NCBI GenBank assembly: GCA_030263385.1
Contig: SZOX01000010.1
Location: forward strand, 18,711 to 82,710
DNA length: 64,000 nt
Reading direction: 5' to 3'
From: Zeimonas sp003577305
GTDB lineage: Bacteria > Pseudomonadota > Gammaproteobacteria > Burkholderiales > Burkholderiaceae_E
Part shown: positions 51,739 through 61,500 of the stretch, piece after piece
Position numbering within the stretch: the stretch's first letter is position 1
Layout of the letters: the number at the start of each line of letters is the position of its first letter
Program-made: the position numbers and the translations under genes
Notes under the pieces: generated by a model
The model's database searches: none
Told to the model about the DNA's origin: nothing
What the model saw: the letters and a program-made list of their open reading frames with translations, nothing else

Positions 51739-52520
51739 GCCTGCTCACCGTCTCCCGACTGGGGAAATCGTTCGGCGGCGTCAGGGCCGTCGACGGCATC
51801 GATTTCCAGCTTGCCGCGGGCGAACTGCTCGCGCTGATCGGCCCGAACGGCGCCGGCAAGTCCACGACCTTCAACATGGTGAACGGCCAGTTGTGCGCCG
51901 ACACGGGCTCGATCCGGCTCGACGGCGTCGAGCTGGTCGGCCTGAAGCCGCGCCAGATCTGGCGACTGGGCGTCGGGCGCACGTTCCAGATCGCCGCCAC
52001 GTTCTCCTCGCTCACCGTGGTGGAGAACGTGCAGATGGCGCTGGTCTCGGCAGACCACAAGGTATATTCGCTGTGGCGACCGGCGGCGAGGCACAAGCGC
52101 GCCGAAGCGCTCGCCCTGCTCGCGCAGGTCGGCATGGAGAGCCAGGCCGACCGGCCCTGCAGCGTGCTCGCCTACGGCGACGTCAAACGCGTCGAACTGG
52201 CGATCGCGATGGCCAATTCGCCGAAGCTGCTGCTGATGGACGAGCCCACCGCCGGGATGGCTCCGGCCGAACGCAACGACCTGATGGCGCTCACCAGGAA
52301 GCTGGTGGTCGAACGCGGCCTGGGCGTGCTGTTCACCGAGCACAGCATGGACGTGGTGTTCGCCTACGCCGACCGGATCGTGGTGCTCGCGCGCGGCCGG
52401 CTGATCGCGGAAGGCAAGCCGGCGCAGATCCGCGATCACCCGAAGGTCCAGGAAGTGTATTTCGGGAGCGGCAAGACGTTCGAGAAGAAACCCGCCGCCA
52501 AAGCGGAGGGTGGGCAGTGA
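51735..52520 (+). CDS. ABC transporter ATPase, LivG type
   Basis: A 261-residue ATPase. Walker A is GPNGAGKSTT (about residues 36-45) and Walker B LLLMDEPTAGM; the signature motif is atypical, YGDVKRVELA in place of LSGGQ-like residues, as seen in some LivG proteins. The Lys/Ala-rich tail KPAAKAEGGQ is unusual. The start overlaps the permease stop and its stop overlaps the next start (GTGA), so the transporter genes are tightly coupled. Confidence 0.92.
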   Translation: MSLLTVSRLGKSFGGVRAVDGIDFQLAAGELLALIGPNGAGKSTTFNMVNGQLCADTGSIRLDGVELVGLKPRQIWRLGVGRTFQIAATFSSLTVVENVQMALVSADHKVYSLWRPAARHKRAEALALLAQVGMESQADRPCSVLAYGDVKRVELAIAMANSPKLLLMDEPTAGMAPAERNDLMALTRKLVVERGLGVLFTEHSMDVVFAYADRIVVLARGRLIAEGKPAQIRDHPKVQEVYFGSGKTFEKKPAAKAEGGQ

Positions 52521-53269
52521 GCGCGCCGATCCACGCTGCCGACGGCGCGCCACTGCTCGACGTGCGCGGTCTGTGCGCCTGGTATGGCGCCGCGCAGATC
52601 CTGTTCGAGGTCGACCTGCAGGTGCATCGCGGCGAGGTCGTCGCGCTGATGGGCCGCAACGGCGCCGGCAAGTCCACGACGCTGTGCGCGATCATGGGCC
52701 TGCTCGACAAGCGCCGGGGCACGCTCACCTTCATGGGACGCGACATCTCCGGGAGCGAGCCGCACCAGGTTGCCTCTCACGGGCTGGGGTTCGTGCCGGA
52801 AGACCGACGCATCTTCACCGATCTCACGGTGCTGGAGAACCTCGAGGTGGGCAGACAGGCGCCACGCCGATGGCCCGACGGCGGCGAGGCGCCGGCCTGG
52901 ACGCCGCAGCGCCTGTTCGGGCTCTTTCCCAACCTGGGCGAGATGCCGGATCGCCCGGGCGGCCTCATGAGCGGCGGGGAGCAGCAGATGCTCACCGTCG
53001 CACGCACGCTGATGGGCAACCCGTTCCTGGTGCTGCTGGACGAACCCTCCGAAGGGGTGGCGCCGGTGATCGTCGAGCAGATGGCGCACATGATCCTGGA
53101 GCTCAAGGCACAGGGCGTCAGCATCCTGCTCTCGGAGCAGAACATGCACTTCGCCGAACTGGTGTCCGATCGCGCCTACGTGCTCGAGAAGGGACAGATC
53201 CGCTTCGCCGGCCCGATGGCCGAACTGGCGGTCAACGAGGAGATTCGCCGGGGCTACCTGAGCGTCTGA
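52517..53269 (+). CDS. ABC transporter ATPase, LivF type
   Basis: A 250-residue ATPase with Walker A GRNGAGKSTT, the signature MSGGEQQMLTVARTL, Walker B LVLLDEPSEGVAP and switch His in SEQNMHF. The LivF-type GLGFVPEDRRIF segment is present. Starts at GTG 52517, overlapping the LivG stop. Completes the binding protein, fused permease and two-ATPase transporter. Confidence 0.93.
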   Translation: MSAPIHAADGAPLLDVRGLCAWYGAAQILFEVDLQVHRGEVVALMGRNGAGKSTTLCAIMGLLDKRRGTLTFMGRDISGSEPHQVASHGLGFVPEDRRIFTDLTVLENLEVGRQAPRRWPDGGEAPAWTPQRLFGLFPNLGEMPDRPGGLMSGGEQQMLTVARTLMGNPFLVLLDEPSEGVAPVIVEQMAHMILELKAQGVSILLSEQNMHFAELVSDRAYVLEKGQIRFAGPMAELAVNEEIRRGYLSV

Positions 53270-53321
53270 CCCACTGCTTCGACCATCCGCGCCCCTCTTT
53301 CCCGACCATCGGAGATCTCCC

Positions 53322-53783
53322 ATGACTTCCACATCCGGCAGCGAGTACCGGTTCTCCGACCAGGTCGGGTTCCTGCTGCGGCGGGCGTATCAGCGCCACG
53401 CGGCGATCTTCAAGGAGATGGTGGCGCACACGCAGCTCACCGCCGCCCAGTTCGTCGTGCTGTGCACGGTGCGCGAGCACGGCACCTGCCAGGTGCCCGA
53501 CATCGTCGCCGCCACCTCGATCGACGAACCGTCGGTGCGCGGCATCATCGAGCGGCTGAAGTGGCGCGAACTGCTGCAGGTCGCGCACGAACCGGGCGAT
53601 GCGCGCAGGATGGTCATGACGCTCACGCCGGCCGGACGCACGATCGTCGAAACCGTGACGCCGATCGCCGAACAGATCACCGAACTCACTTTCGCCGACC
53701 TCGACGCCGGCGAGCGCGAGACGCTGGTCGCGTTGCTGCGCCGCATTGGAGAAAGCGACGGCACGGCCGCGACCGGCCAGTAG
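53322..53783 (+). CDS. MarR-family transcriptional regulator (NicR-like by context)
   Basis: A 153-residue winged-helix regulator: FSDQVGFLLRRAYQRHAAIF, TAAQFVVLCTVREHG, SIDEPSVRGIIERLKWRELLQ and the wing EPGDARRMVMTLTPAG. In Pseudomonas putida a MarR protein, NicR, controls nicAB; this gene lies 32 bases before the nicA-like gene. Its ribosome-binding site is embedded in the palindrome GGAGATCTCC (53311-53320), which could be an autoregulatory site. The effector is likely a pathway intermediate. Confidence 0.88.
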   Translation: MTSTSGSEYRFSDQVGFLLRRAYQRHAAIFKEMVAHTQLTAAQFVVLCTVREHGTCQVPDIVAATSIDEPSVRGIIERLKWRELLQVAHEPGDARRMVMTLTPAGRTIVETVTPIAEQITELTFADLDAGERETLVALLRRIGESDGTAATGQ

Positions 53784-53815
53784 CATCCACCGGATCGCGG
53801 CAGCGGGAGCGAGCC

Positions 53816-54352
53816 ATGTCGAAGCAGACCACCACCCAGGCGCTGACGCTCGAGGTGAACGGCACCAGGCATTCGCTCGCCGTGCCGCCCGGGACGCCGC
53901 TGCTCACCGTGCTGCGCAACGACCTTGGCCTGAATGGCCCGAAGTACGGCTGCGGCCTGGGGCAATGCGGAGCGTGCACCGTGCTGGTCGACGGCGTAGC
54001 GGCGCGCGCCTGCGTGATTCCGGCCGGCGGCGCGGCCGGGCGCGCGATCACGACGCTCGAAGGACTGGGCAACCGCGAGTGTCCGCACCCGGTGCAGCAG
54101 GCCTTCATCGATTCGCAGGCGGCCCAGTGCGGCTACTGCCTGAACGGCATGATCATGACGGCGGCCGCCTTGCTCGCACGCTGCCCGCACCCCACCGAGG
54201 CCGATGTCCGCCGGGCGCTGTCGGGCAACCTGTGCCGTTGCGGTGCGCACCTGGAGATCGTCGAGGCCGTGCTGCGCGCCGCCGATCTCCTCGCCGAGAC
54301 CGGCAGCGAAGCAGCGCCCGCTGCCGCGGTGTCCGAGCCGGCGGCAGGCTGA
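53816..54352 (+). CDS. nicA: Nicotinate dehydrogenase small subunit-like [2Fe-2S] protein (NicA type)
   Basis: A 178-residue protein of the xanthine-oxidase-family small subunit. Plant-type [2Fe-2S] cysteines are C46, C51, C54 and C66 (YGCGLGQCGACTV), and the second cluster uses C105, C108, C140 and C142 (QCGYCLNG, NLCRCGAH). It would pass electrons from the molybdenum subunit to haems. With the downstream gene it matches NicAB of Pseudomonas, which hydroxylates nicotinate at C6. It has a C-terminal Ala/Glu-rich tail. Start ATG 53816. Confidence 0.87.
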   Translation: MSKQTTTQALTLEVNGTRHSLAVPPGTPLLTVLRNDLGLNGPKYGCGLGQCGACTVLVDGVAARACVIPAGGAAGRAITTLEGLGNRECPHPVQQAFIDSQAAQCGYCLNGMIMTAAALLARCPHPTEADVRRALSGNLCRCGAHLEIVEAVLRAADLLAETGSEAAPAAAVSEPAAG

Positions 54353-54359
54353 GGCCAGG

Positions 54360-57300
54360 GTGATCCGCCCCGAGCAGCTTCGCACGCGCGCCGATTTTCT
54401 CGGCGCCGACGGAGTGCTGATCATCACCCGCGAGGCTCCCCCGCCCCGGCCCCCGGCGCGCGGCCAGCCCCCGAGCGTGCCTCCCGACCCCTCCGAAGGG
54501 CCCGAAATCCTGCTCTGCGTCTTCGACGACGATCGGGTCATCGCGCTGAACGGCCACGTCGATCTCGGCACCGGCCTGCGCACTGCGCTCACCCAGATCG
54601 TCGCCGAAGAACTCGATGTGCCCCTGGAGCGGGTGCAGATGGTGCTCGGCGACACCGCGCGTGCCCCCAACCAGGGGCTGACCATCGCCAGCGCCTCGAT
54701 CCAGGTCACCGCGGTGCCCCTGCGCCAGGCCGCGGCGCAGGCACGCGCCTTCCTGGTCGAGCGCGCCGCGCAAGCCCTGGGCGCAGCCCCCGGGTCGCTC
54801 AGCGTGCGCGATGGCGTGGTCGAGTGCATCGACGGCGCCGCCGCCGGGCGATGCATCGGCTACGGCGCGCTGCTGCGCGGCCAGCGTTTCGAACTGCGCC
54901 TGGACACGCAGGCGCGCCTGAAGCCCGAGAGCGAGTACCGCGTGGTCGGGCAAGCCGTGCCGCGCGTCGACATTCCCGCCAAGGCGTTCGGCGAAACCGC
55001 TTTCGTGCACGATCTGCGCCTGCCCGGCATGCTGCACGGCCGGGTGGTGCGCCCGCCGTACGCGGGGGCCGACCACGGCGAATTCATCGGCAACACGCTC
55101 GAGTCGGTCGACGAAACCTCGATCGCCCACATCCCGGGAATCCGCGCGGTGGTGGTCATCGGCGATTTCGTCGGCGTCGTCGCCGAGCGTGAGGAGCACG
55201 CCGAACAGGCCGCGAGCACGCTGCGCGTGCGCTGGAAGCCCTGGCCCGGACTGCCGCCGCTCGAAGACCTCGAGAGCGCGCTGCGCGCCAACCCGGCCAG
55301 CACGCGCACGGTGGTCGACGAAGGCGACGTCGAGGCGGCGCTGGCCGGCGCCGCTGCGCCGATGTCGCGCACCTACGTCTGGCCCTACCAGATGCACGCG
55401 TCGATCGGACCGTCGTGCGCGGTGGCCGCCTGGCACGGGGAGAACGCCCGGCCCCACGTGCTCACGGTCTGGGCGGGTTCGCAGAATCCGCACGTGCTGC
55501 GCGCCGACATCGCGAAGCTGCTCGGCGTGGCCGACCCCGCGATCGAAGTGATCCGCATGGAAGCCTCGGGCTGCTACGGCCGCAACTGCGCCGACGACGT
55601 CGCAGCCGACGCCGCACTGCTCGCACGCGCAGTGGGAGTGCCGGTGCGCGTGCAGCTGACGCGCGAGCAGGAGCACCTCTGGGAGCCCAAGGGCACTGCC
55701 CAGTGGATGCAGGTGCGAGGCGCACTCGACGCCGACGGATCCTTCGGCGCCTACGACTTCTCGGTGTCGTATCCGTCGAACGGCGCGCCGACGCTCGCGC
55801 TGCTGCTCACCCGTACCATCGAGCCGGTGGCGCGTTCGTTCGAGATGGGCGACCGCACCGCACGCCCGCCCTACTCGGTGCCCAACCTGCGCGTCACGAT
55901 CCACGACATGGCGCCGATCCTGCGTGCCTCGTGGCTGCGCGGGGTGTCGGCACTGCCCAATTCGTTCGCGCACGAATCGTTCGTCGACGAACTCGCCACC
56001 GAAGCGCGCGTCGATCCGCTCGAGTTCCGGCTGCGCCACCTGCAGGATTCGCGCGCGATCGAGTTGCTGCAGGCCACCGCGAAGCGCGCCGGATGGGTGG
56101 CGCACGACGGACCGCAGCAGATGGGGGCCACGGGCGACCTGCTGCACGGACGCGGCGTGGCCTACGCGCGCTACACGCACGGACAGTGGCCTGGCGTGGC
56201 CGCCGCGTGGTCGGCCTGGATTGCCGACGTCGACGTCGACCGCAACACCGGCGAGGTGCACGTCAGGCGCGTGGTGGTGGGCCAGGACGCGGGACTCACC
56301 GTCAATCCGGCCGGTGTGCGCCACCAGCTCCAGGGGAACGTGATCCAGACCACGAGCCGCGCGCTCAAGGAGCGCGTGCGCATCGACCCGGCCACCAGCG
56401 TCGTCTCGGGACGCGAATGGGGCAGCTATCCGATCCTGAGTTTCCGTGAAGTCCCGGTGATCGAGGTGGTGACGATGCCGCGCCCGGGCGAACCGCCCCT
56501 CGGCGTCGGAGAGTCGTCGTCGGTGCCCGGCACGGCGGCGATCGCCAACGCCATCTTCGATGCAACCGGCGTGCGCTTCCGGCAGCCGCCGTTCACGCCG
56601 GAAGTGGTGCGCGCTGCGCTCAATCCGCTGCCGGGGCCGGCCGATGCCGCGCCCCGGCAGCGCGCTGCAGGAAAGGCCGCTCGCACACACGCGCAGCCGC
56701 TCGCGCCACGCTGGACGCGCGGCAAGCGCTGGTGGGCAGGCGCGGGCGCGCTGCTCGCCGGTCTGCTCGGCTTCGCCGCGGGCGCGCTCGGCTGGCGTGC
56801 GGCGATCCCGCCGATCGCGCGCGCCGACGTGTCGATCTACACCGCCGCGACCCTCGAGCGGGGCCGGCAACTCGCCGCGCTCGGCAACTGCGAGGGCTGC
56901 CACACGGCAGCGGGCGGCCCGGCCAACGCGGGCGGGCTCGCAATGCGCACGCCCTTCGGCACCGTCCACACCACCAACATCACCCCGGACCCCGAGACGG
57001 GCATCGGCGCGTGGTCGCTCGCCGCGTTCCAGCGCGCGATGCGCGAAGGCATCTCGCGCGACGGCCGCCACCTGTATCCGGCGTTTCCGTACACCTCCTA
57101 TACGCGTGCCAGCGACGAAGACCTGACCGCGCTCTATGCGTACCTGATGAGCCAGCCGCCGGTGCGCCGCGAGACGACCCCGACGCGGCTCGCGTTCCCG
57201 TACAGCATGCGCCCGCTGATGGCGCTCTGGAACGCACTGTTCCTGCAGCCCGGCGCGGTGACCCGCGCCGATCCGTCACGTTCGGCGCAGTGGAACCGCG

Positions 57301-58025
57301 GCGAGTACCTGGTCAACGGTCTGGGTCACTGCGGCGCGTGCCATACGGCACGCAATGCCCTGGGAGCCGAGCGCAGCGTCACGGCCTACCTCGGCGGCGC
57401 GATGGTCGAGGGCTGGGAAGCGCCGGCGCTCACCTCGGCGAGCCGCGCACCGGTGCCGTGGACCGAGGACGCGTTCTATCGCTACCTGCGCGACGGCCAC
57501 AGCGCGGAACACGGCGTGGCGTCCGGCCCGATGGCACAGGTGGTCGCCGCACTGGCTGCGCTGCCCGAGGACGACCTGCGCGCGATGGCGCACTACCTGG
57601 CCTCGTTCAATCCGCCGGTTTCGCAGGCCGACGCCGCTGCCGCGGCGCGGACCGTGGTCGCCGAAGCGCGCAGCTCGGGTCGCGCCCCGCCGGATGCGGC
57701 GTCGCGAATGTTCGAGCTCGCCTGCGGCGCGTGCCACCACGACGGCGACGGACCGCAACTGCTGGGCGTCAACACACCGCTGGCACTGAACAGCAACCTG
57801 CACGCCGCGCAACCCGACAACCTCGTCCGACTGATTCTCGAGGGCATCCAGGCACCGCCGACGCGCGCCATCGGCTTCATGCCCGCCTTCGCGCAGGCGC
57901 TCGACGATCGGCAGGTGGCCGACCTGGCGCGCTGGATGCGCCAGCGCTACGCGCCCGACAAGCCGGCGTGGCGCGACCTGGAACAGGCAGTCGCGCGCAT
58001 ACGCGCCTCGCCGTCGCAGCCCTGA
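54360..58025 (+). CDS. nicB: Nicotinate dehydrogenase large subunit-like Mo hydroxylase fused to cytochrome c (NicB type)
   Basis: A 1221-residue protein starting at GTG 54360 (GAGGCCAGG upstream). Residues about 1-770 are the molybdopterin-binding xanthine-dehydrogenase-type domain, with LRASWLRGVSALPNSFAHES and the catalytic Glu in LGVGESSSVPG near residue 718. A hydrophobic segment (about 791-812, WWAGAGALLAGLLGFAAGALGW) follows, then three c-type haem motifs: CEGCH (844), CGACH (991) and CGACH (1122). Pseudomonas NicB has this same architecture. It feeds electrons to the respiratory chain. The exact substrate could be another N-heteroaromatic acid, but hnr and ena nearby favour nicotinate. 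Confidence 0.85.
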   Translation: MIRPEQLRTRADFLGADGVLIITREAPPPRPPARGQPPSVPPDPSEGPEILLCVFDDDRVIALNGHVDLGTGLRTALTQIVAEELDVPLERVQMVLGDTARAPNQGLTIASASIQVTAVPLRQAAAQARAFLVERAAQALGAAPGSLSVRDGVVECIDGAAAGRCIGYGALLRGQRFELRLDTQARLKPESEYRVVGQAVPRVDIPAKAFGETAFVHDLRLPGMLHGRVVRPPYAGADHGEFIGNTLESVDETSIAHIPGIRAVVVIGDFVGVVAEREEHAEQAASTLRVRWKPWPGLPPLEDLESALRANPASTRTVVDEGDVEAALAGAAAPMSRTYVWPYQMHASIGPSCAVAAWHGENARPHVLTVWAGSQNPHVLRADIAKLLGVADPAIEVIRMEASGCYGRNCADDVAADAALLARAVGVPVRVQLTREQEHLWEPKGTAQWMQVRGALDADGSFGAYDFSVSYPSNGAPTLALLLTRTIEPVARSFEMGDRTARPPYSVPNLRVTIHDMAPILRASWLRGVSALPNSFAHESFVDELATEARVDPLEFRLRHLQDSRAIELLQATAKRAGWVAHDGPQQMGATGDLLHGRGVAYARYTHGQWPGVAAAWSAWIADVDVDRNTGEVHVRRVVVGQDAGLTVNPAGVRHQLQGNVIQTTSRALKERVRIDPATSVVSGREWGSYPILSFREVPVIEVVTMPRPGEPPLGVGESSSVPGTAAIANAIFDATGVRFRQPPFTPEVVRAALNPLPGPADAAPRQRAAGKAARTHAQPLAPRWTRGKRWWAGAGALLAGLLGFAAGALGWRAAIPPIARADVSIYTAATLERGRQLAALGNCEGCHTAAGGPANAGGLAMRTPFGTVHTTNITPDPETGIGAWSLAAFQRAMREGISRDGRHLYPAFPYTSYTRASDEDLTALYAYLMSQPPVRRETTPTRLAFPYSMRPLMALWNALFLQPGAVTRADPSRSAQWNRGEYLVNGLGHCGACHTARNALGAERSVTAYLGGAMVEGWEAPALTSASRAPVPWTEDAFYRYLRDGHSAEHGVASGPMAQVVAALAALPEDDLRAMAHYLASFNPPVSQADAAAAARTVVAEARSSGRAPPDAASRMFELACGACHHDGDGPQLLGVNTPLALNSNLHAAQPDNLVRLILEGIQAPPTRAIGFMPAFAQALDDRQVADLARWMRQRYAPDKPAWRDLEQAVARIRASPSQP

Positions 58026-58113
58026 CCGCGGGGCCCGGGATCCTCGCAGGAAGGCCTGCGTCGTACCGCCCCCCGGCTGCATGGGAACCGGCTTCCTGCT
58101 GCCGCAAGGGGGG

Positions 58114-58119
58114 TAGAAT
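58114..58119 (+). promoter_or_regulatory. Possible -10 box upstream of the ferredoxin gene
   Basis: The 140-base gap after nicB holds TAGAAT at 58114-58119, 46 bases before the ferredoxin start. A weak -35 candidate (CTTCCT, 58092-58097) is 16 bases upstream. This suggests that the ferredoxin and the following gene have their own promoter, separate from the nicotinate operon. Confidence 0.4.
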
Positions 58120-58165
58120 CGCCAGCGTCGCGCGCCCATCCCGGGCGCCCCACCTCTTCAACGTC

Positions 58166-58489
58166 ATGACCCACGTCGTCCTCGACTCCTGCATCCGCTG
58201 CCGCTACACCGACTGCGTCGACGTATGTCCGGTCGACTGCTTCCGCATCGGCCCCAACATGCTCGTCATCGATCCCGACGAGTGCATCGACTGCGCCGTC
58301 TGCGTGCCCGAGTGTCCGGTCGACGCGATCAAGGCCGAGGAAGACGTGCCGGCCGCACAGATCGGCTTCATCGCGCTCAATGCCGAACTGGCCCCGAGCT
58401 GGCCGGCGATCACGCGCAAGCAGGATCCCCTGCCCGACGCCGATCAGTGGAAAGACGAACCGGACAAGCTGCAGTACCTGGAGCGCTGA
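58166..58489 (+). CDS. fdxA: Ferredoxin FdxA, 7Fe-8S type
   Basis: A 107-residue two-cluster ferredoxin. Cysteines C9, C12, C17, C21 and C25 at the N-terminus and C40, C43, C46 and C50 (ECIDCAVCVPECPV) fit the 3Fe-4S plus 4Fe-4S FdxA type, with a C-terminal extension (about residues 55-107, ending LQYLER) usual for it. It is a soluble electron carrier. A gene for a large iron-sulfur flavoprotein follows 55 bases later, and a ferredoxin-dependent reductase (Hnr) is nearby, so it could link them. Confidence 0.93.
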   Translation: MTHVVLDSCIRCRYTDCVDVCPVDCFRIGPNMLVIDPDECIDCAVCVPECPVDAIKAEEDVPAAQIGFIALNAELAPSWPAITRKQDPLPDADQWKDEPDKLQYLER

Positions 58490-58544
58490 GCAGCCGCAAC
58501 CGGCGCAAGTGCCGCTCTCCAGCCCGATCGCAGCAGGATCCGTC

Positions 58545-61500
58545 GTGACGACTCCGCTCGCCCTGGCCCACGGCCTGGGCTTCGAAGACCTTCACGCGGT
58601 CGAGGGGCTCGCGCGGCTCGACCGCGCCTTCGTCGACGCGCTGCGCGCGGCCGACCCCGCGCTCGCGCAGCGCCTGGTCGACGCGCGGCGCACGCCGCCC
58701 GACCCGCGCGCCGAGGCCGCGCTGCTGATCGAACTCGGCCCGCACGTCGACGCGTTCGTCGGCACGCTCTTCGGCATCGGCGACGCGCTCGCCGCGTTGC
58801 GCGAGCGCCACCACGACCTCGACCCGCTCTACGAGGTGAAGACCCGGTTCGTGCGGCGCGAAGCGGCGAAGCTGCCCGCGAGCGAACTGGCCGGTTTCGA
58901 CGCCGACGCGGCGCTGCGCGAGATCGAATCCTGGCTCGGCGAGCCGTTCGAGGAGCTCTCGTTCGCGCGCGCGGTGCTCGCCTGGCAACGCGAAGAGGCC
59001 GACGAAACCGCGCAGCCGCAGCGGCGCGAAACGGCGCGCGCACGCCTCGCGGCGGCGCGCCGCTACAGCGCCTGGGCCGCAACCGCCGAAGCCGGGCGAC
59101 TGCGCCACGCGGGCGACCTGCTGTTCGCGCTGCCCGCGAAGACCGATCCGATGAGCCTGCTCGGCCACGCGCGCAGCCGCGACGAGGACGGCGTGCGCGT
59201 TTTCACGATCGAGCCCGGCCATGAGCGGCGCCGCGAGGGTTTCGCGCTCACCGACCCGGGCACGGGCCTGCGCGGCGCGCTCGACCAGGCCAACTACTGC
59301 ATCTGGTGCCACGAGCAAGGCAGGGACTCCTGCTCGAAGGGGATGCGCGAGAAGCCGGGTCCCTCGGGTGAGGCCGCATGGAAGCGCTCGCCATTCGGCG
59401 TGAACCTGGCGGGCTGCCCGCTCGAGGAGCGCATCTCCGAGTTCCACAAGCTGAAGACGCAGGGCCACTCGGTCGCGGCGCTCGCGATGATCGCGATCGA
59501 CAACCCGATGATGGCGGCCACCGGGCACCGCATCTGCAACGACTGCATGAAGGCCTGCATCTACCAGAAGCAGACGCCGGTGGACATCCCCCAGGCCGAG
59601 ACGCGCACGCTGAAAGACGTGCTCGAGCTGCCCTGGGGCTTCGAGATCTACTCGCTGCTCACGCGCTGGAACCCGCTGAACCTGCGCCGCCCGCTGCCGA
59701 AGCCCGACAGCGGCTACCGCGTGCTGGTGGCCGGCATGGGACCGGCCGGCTTCACGCTCGCGCACCACCTGATGCAGGAAGGGCACGGCGTGCTCGGCAT
59801 CGACGGCCTGAAGATCGAGCCGCTGGACGAACGCCTGAGCGGCGTGCGCATCGACGGCACGCGGGTGCCCTTCGAGCCGGTGCGCGACGTGCGCGCGCTG
59901 TACGAGCCGCTCGACGACCGCGTGATGGCCGGCTTCGGCGGCGTGGCCGAATACGGCATCACGGTGCGCTGGAACAAGAACTTCCTGAAGCTGGTGCGGC
60001 TGCTGCTCGAGCGGCGCGAACGCTTCGCCCTGGTGGGCGGCGTGCGCTTCGGCAGCACGCTGGGCGCCGACGACGCGTTCGCACTGGGCTTCGACCACGT
60101 CGCGCTGGCGATCGGCGCGGGCAAGCCCACGACGCTGGACATTCCGAACGGGCTGGCGCGCGGCGTGCGCACCGCGAGCGACTTCCTGATGGCACTGCAG
60201 CTCACCGGGGCGGCGCGCGCCGACTCGCTGGCGAACATGCAGCTGCGCCTGCCGGTGGTGGTGATCGGCGGCGGACTCACCGCGGTCGACACCGCGACCG
60301 AATCGCTCGCGTACTACGCGGTGCAGGTCGAGAAGTTCCTGGCCCGGCACGAGGCGCTCGCGGCGGTGCACGGCGAGGCAGGCGCGCGCTCCGGCTGGCG
60401 CGCCGAAGACGGGGAAATCGCCGACGAGTTCCTCGCGCATGCGCGGGCGATCCGCGCCGAACGCGAGGCCGCGCGGCGCGAGCGGCGCGCCCCGCGCATC
60501 CTCGAACTGCTGCAGGGCTGGGGCGGCGCGACGATCGCCTACCGCAAGCGGCTGGTCGACAGCCCCTCGTACACGCTGAACCACGAAGAAGTGGAGAAAG
60601 CGCTCGAGGAAGGCATCCGCTTCGCCGAGTGCCTGGCGCCCGCGCGCATCGACGTCGACGCGCACGGCGCGGTCGAATCGATCACGTTCGCGCGCCAGTT
60701 GTGCGGCGAAGACGGCCAGTGGCGCGACGGCGACGCCTGGCGGGCGCCGGCGCGCACCGTCTTCGTCGCAGCCGGCACGCAGCCGAACACGGTGCTGGCG
60801 CGCGAAGACGCGGCCCACTTCGAACTCGACGGGCGCTACTTCCGCGCGATCGACGTCGACGGCAGGCCGGTGAAGCCCGAGCGCGGCAACGCCAAGCCCG
60901 ACGCGGCGCAGGTGCTGCTCGCGCGCCTGGACGACGGCCGGATGATCTCCTTCTTCGGCGACCTGCATCCCAGCTACTTCGGCAACGTGGTGAAGGCGAT
61001 GGCTTCGGCGCGCCACGGCTATCCGGTCGTCTGCGAAGTGCTGCGGCGCCGCCCGCCGGCCTCGAACGAGGGTTTCGGCGACTTCGCGGCGCGCCTCGGC
61101 GAGCTGCTGCGCGCGCGCGTCGAGCGCGTCGAGCGGCTCACGCCGAACATCGTCGAAGTGGTGGTACGCGCGCCGCTGGCCGCTCGACGCTTTCGTCCCG
61201 GACAGTTCTACCGGCTGCAGAACTTCGAGGCGCTCGCGCGGCACGTCGAGGTGGGCGGCCTGCCCACGACGCTGGCGATGGAGGGTCTCGCGCTCACCGG
61301 CGCCTGGGTCGACCGCGAGCGCGGGCTCGTCTCCACGATCGTGCTCGAGATGGGCGGCTCGTCGAGCCTGTGCGCCGACCTGCGTCCGGGCGAGCCGATC
61401 GTGCTGATGGGCCCGACCGGCACGCCCACCGAGATCCGCGCGGGCGAGACGGTGGTGCTCGTCGGCGGCGGCCTGGGCAACGCGGTGCTGTTCTCGATCG

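Noticed and set aside
54153..57071. A 972-codon open frame on the minus strand opposite nicB
   Set aside because: Antisense shadow; no motifs, while the plus-strand frame has a molybdenum domain and haem motifs.
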